A stretch of 6,180 nt of DNA. Origin: Lysobacteraceae bacterium (GTDB taxonomy: Bacteria; Pseudomonadota; Gammaproteobacteria; Xanthomonadales; Xanthomonadaceae). Each line of letters begins with the position of its first letter. Position 1 is the stretch's first letter. The position numbers and the translations under genes are program-made. Below, in pieces: positions 5,175-6,180 of the stretch. Below the pieces are notes generated by a model. That model saw only the letters and a list, made by a program, of their open reading frames with translations. It made no database searches and was not told the DNA's origin. Location: positions 1 through 6,180 of the forward strand of contig JAQGOI010000042.1 in the NCBI GenBank assembly GCA_028293685.1. The letters are read 5' to 3'.

Positions 5175-5801
5175 ATGAAAAGCCGACTTCCAATCACGCT
5201 GGCGCTGGCCCTGTCGGTTGCACCGCTTGCGGCCCAAGCGGGTGGTGGCCCCTTCGGCATCGACCACCGCGTCGCCTACGACAACTCCGGCATCTGGAAA
5301 CGCAGTTACCAGAAGGATCTGGCCGCGGGCGCGGCACTGGCGGTCATCGGAGGCGCTCTGTATGCCGACAGCGATACGCGCATGGGGCACACCTTCGATC
5401 AGGCGCTGGACGCTATGGTGTTGACGGCGGGGACGACGACGGTCATGAAGTACGCATTTTCGCGCGAGCGCCCCAGCGAAGACGCCAATCCCGATGATTT
5501 CTTCAAGGGCCATGGCTACCAGAGTTTTCCAAGCGGAGAAGTCGCCGAAATCACGGCGGTCGTGACGCCCTTCATTGCCGAATACGGACACGATCATCCG
5601 GCGGCGTACGCGCTGGCCATATTGCCGGCGTACGACGCTGTCGCTCGCGTAAAGGTGCGCGGCCACTGGCAAAGCGATGTGCTCGTCGGCGCAGCCGTGG
5701 GCATGGGTTGGGGACTATGGGCCCATCATCGCCCGACGCCACTGATCATGGGGTTGCTGCCTGGTCGCGGCTTCATGGTCGGGTACGCGAAGACATTTTG
5801 A
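5175..5801 (+). CDS. Exported PAP2-family phosphatase with a variant PSGE motif
   Basis: This 208-residue protein belongs to the type 2 phosphatidic acid phosphatase (PAP2) superfamily, which removes phosphate from lipid phosphates or diphosphates at the membrane. Motif 1 is K92-x6-R99-P100 and motif 3 is R158-x5-H164-x3-D168, with H164 at the nucleophile position. Motif 2, normally PSGH, reads PSGE here (E122), so the usual acid/base His is missing. The N-terminus is a signal peptide: basic MKSR, a hydrophobic core, then AQA before GGG, with cleavage likely after residue 22. Weakly hydrophobic helices follow. The product ends GYAKTF, with an aromatic last residue as in outer-membrane strands, but it is too short for a barrel. 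ATG 5175 is preferred over 5166 because it gives the cleaner signal peptide; neither has a strong ribosome site. The substrate is unknown, and activity with Glu is uncertain. Confidence 0.85.
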   Translation: MKSRLPITLALALSVAPLAAQAGGGPFGIDHRVAYDNSGIWKRSYQKDLAAGAALAVIGGALYADSDTRMGHTFDQALDAMVLTAGTTTVMKYAFSRERPSEDANPDDFFKGHGYQSFPSGEVAEITAVVTPFIAEYGHDHPAAYALAILPAYDAVARVKVRGHWQSDVLVGAAVGMGWGLWAHHRPTPLIMGLLPGRGFMVGYAKTF

Positions 5802-5923
5802 TTTCGCTGACGCAAAGCCTCCATGCTGTCGCCATGAGCGCAGCTGCGACGGGCGCGCCGCGATGCGCATGCAACCTTGAGACGTGCGACTGCGTCGCCC
5901 GGCAACTGGGATGCGACGTGGGT

Positions 5924-6180
5924 TTAAAAGTCGAAAGCCTGTTGGGTTGGCGATTGCCGAAGCGTCTTGACCGCCTGCCGGGTTGTCGTCACCGGAACCG
6001 GCGAGCGGGCACTGCTCGCGGCGCGTGCGTTCACCCACAGGAGCGTCATCTCCCCCAGTTCGCCTCGCAACTGCTGGTTGGCTTCGACCAGTTCTTCGAT
6101 CTGGGCCCGGGCTTCGGCCAGGTCCAGGAGCACGTTGCTCAGGAGAGCCGATAGCTCATTGCTGTTCGTGGCATCACGGA
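5924..6180 (-). CDS. Coiled-coil protein of unknown function, C-terminal part
   Basis: The frame is open from the right edge to a TAA at 5924-5926 and shows 84 residues. Codon use is GC-rich at third positions and looks coding. Residues about 7-44 of the visible part form a strongly predicted coiled coil, rich in Leu, Glu, Gln and Ala (for example LAEARAQIEELVEANQQLRG). A basic, Ser/Thr/Pro/Arg-rich tail follows, ending QQAFDF. A GTG at 6133 is an in-frame possible start, but it has no ribosome site and would cut into the coiled coil, so the true start is probably outside the window. It is convergent with the PAP2 gene, 122 bp away. I do not recognise the family. A granule-associated or regulatory protein would fit the neighbourhood, but nothing in the sequence shows it. 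Confidence 0.6.
   Translation of the reverse strand, partial: RDATNSNELSALLSNVLLDLAEARAQIEELVEANQQLRGELGEMTLLWVNARAASSARSPVPVTTTRQAVKTLRQSPTQQAFDF

Noticed and set aside
5886..5898. GCGAC/GTCGC hairpin between the PAP2 gene and the convergent coiled-coil gene as a shared terminator
   Set aside because: The stem is 5 bp with a 3-nt loop and has no T-run on either strand.

Overview
The window is high-GC, densely coding proteobacterial DNA. The best guess is a gammaproteobacterium of the Xanthomonadales (Lysobacterales) type. The reasons are a class III (PhaE + PhaC) polyhydroxyalkanoate synthase with phaE ahead of phaC, the codon bias, and a degenerate 21-bp heptad-coding repeat of a style I associate, from memory only, with that order. 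No database search was run.

Layout, left to right. (1) 1-245: a gene-free degenerate tandem repeat with a 21-bp period. Some units are perfect palindromes in the same register, and it lies just downstream of bdhA. (2) 246-1010, minus strand: (R)-3-hydroxybutyrate dehydrogenase (bdhA). (3) 1096-1713, plus strand, divergent from bdhA: type II phosphatidylserine synthase (pssA). (4) 1837-2214: a small four-helix membrane protein of unknown role with a His-rich HxHxN motif. (5) 2306-4913: a tightly overlapped unit of phaE, phaC and a third gene encoding a membrane-associated protein with an HExxH (zincin-like) motif. Both junctions are 4-nt stop/start overlaps. A two-tier stem-loop with a T-rich tail at 5029-5082 probably ends this unit. 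(6) 5175-5801: an exported PAP2-family phosphatase in which the His of the PSGH motif is Glu. (7) 5924 to the right edge, minus strand: the C-terminal part of a coiled-coil protein of unknown function.

The common theme is storage polyester. PhaE and PhaC make poly(3-hydroxybutyrate) from (R)-3-hydroxybutyryl-CoA. BdhA oxidises the (R)-3-hydroxybutyrate released on depolymerisation to acetoacetate. The monomer-supplying genes (thiolase, acetoacetyl-CoA reductase), phasins and depolymerase are not in the window. The two lipid-related genes (pssA, PAP2 phosphatase) flank the PHA unit; a functional link to the granule is only inference.

The parts most worth a second look are the 21-bp repeat array with compensatory palindromes and helically phased A-tracts, the HExxH gene translationally coupled to phaC, the histone-H1-like tail on PhaE, and the PSGH-to-PSGE change in the PAP2 protein.
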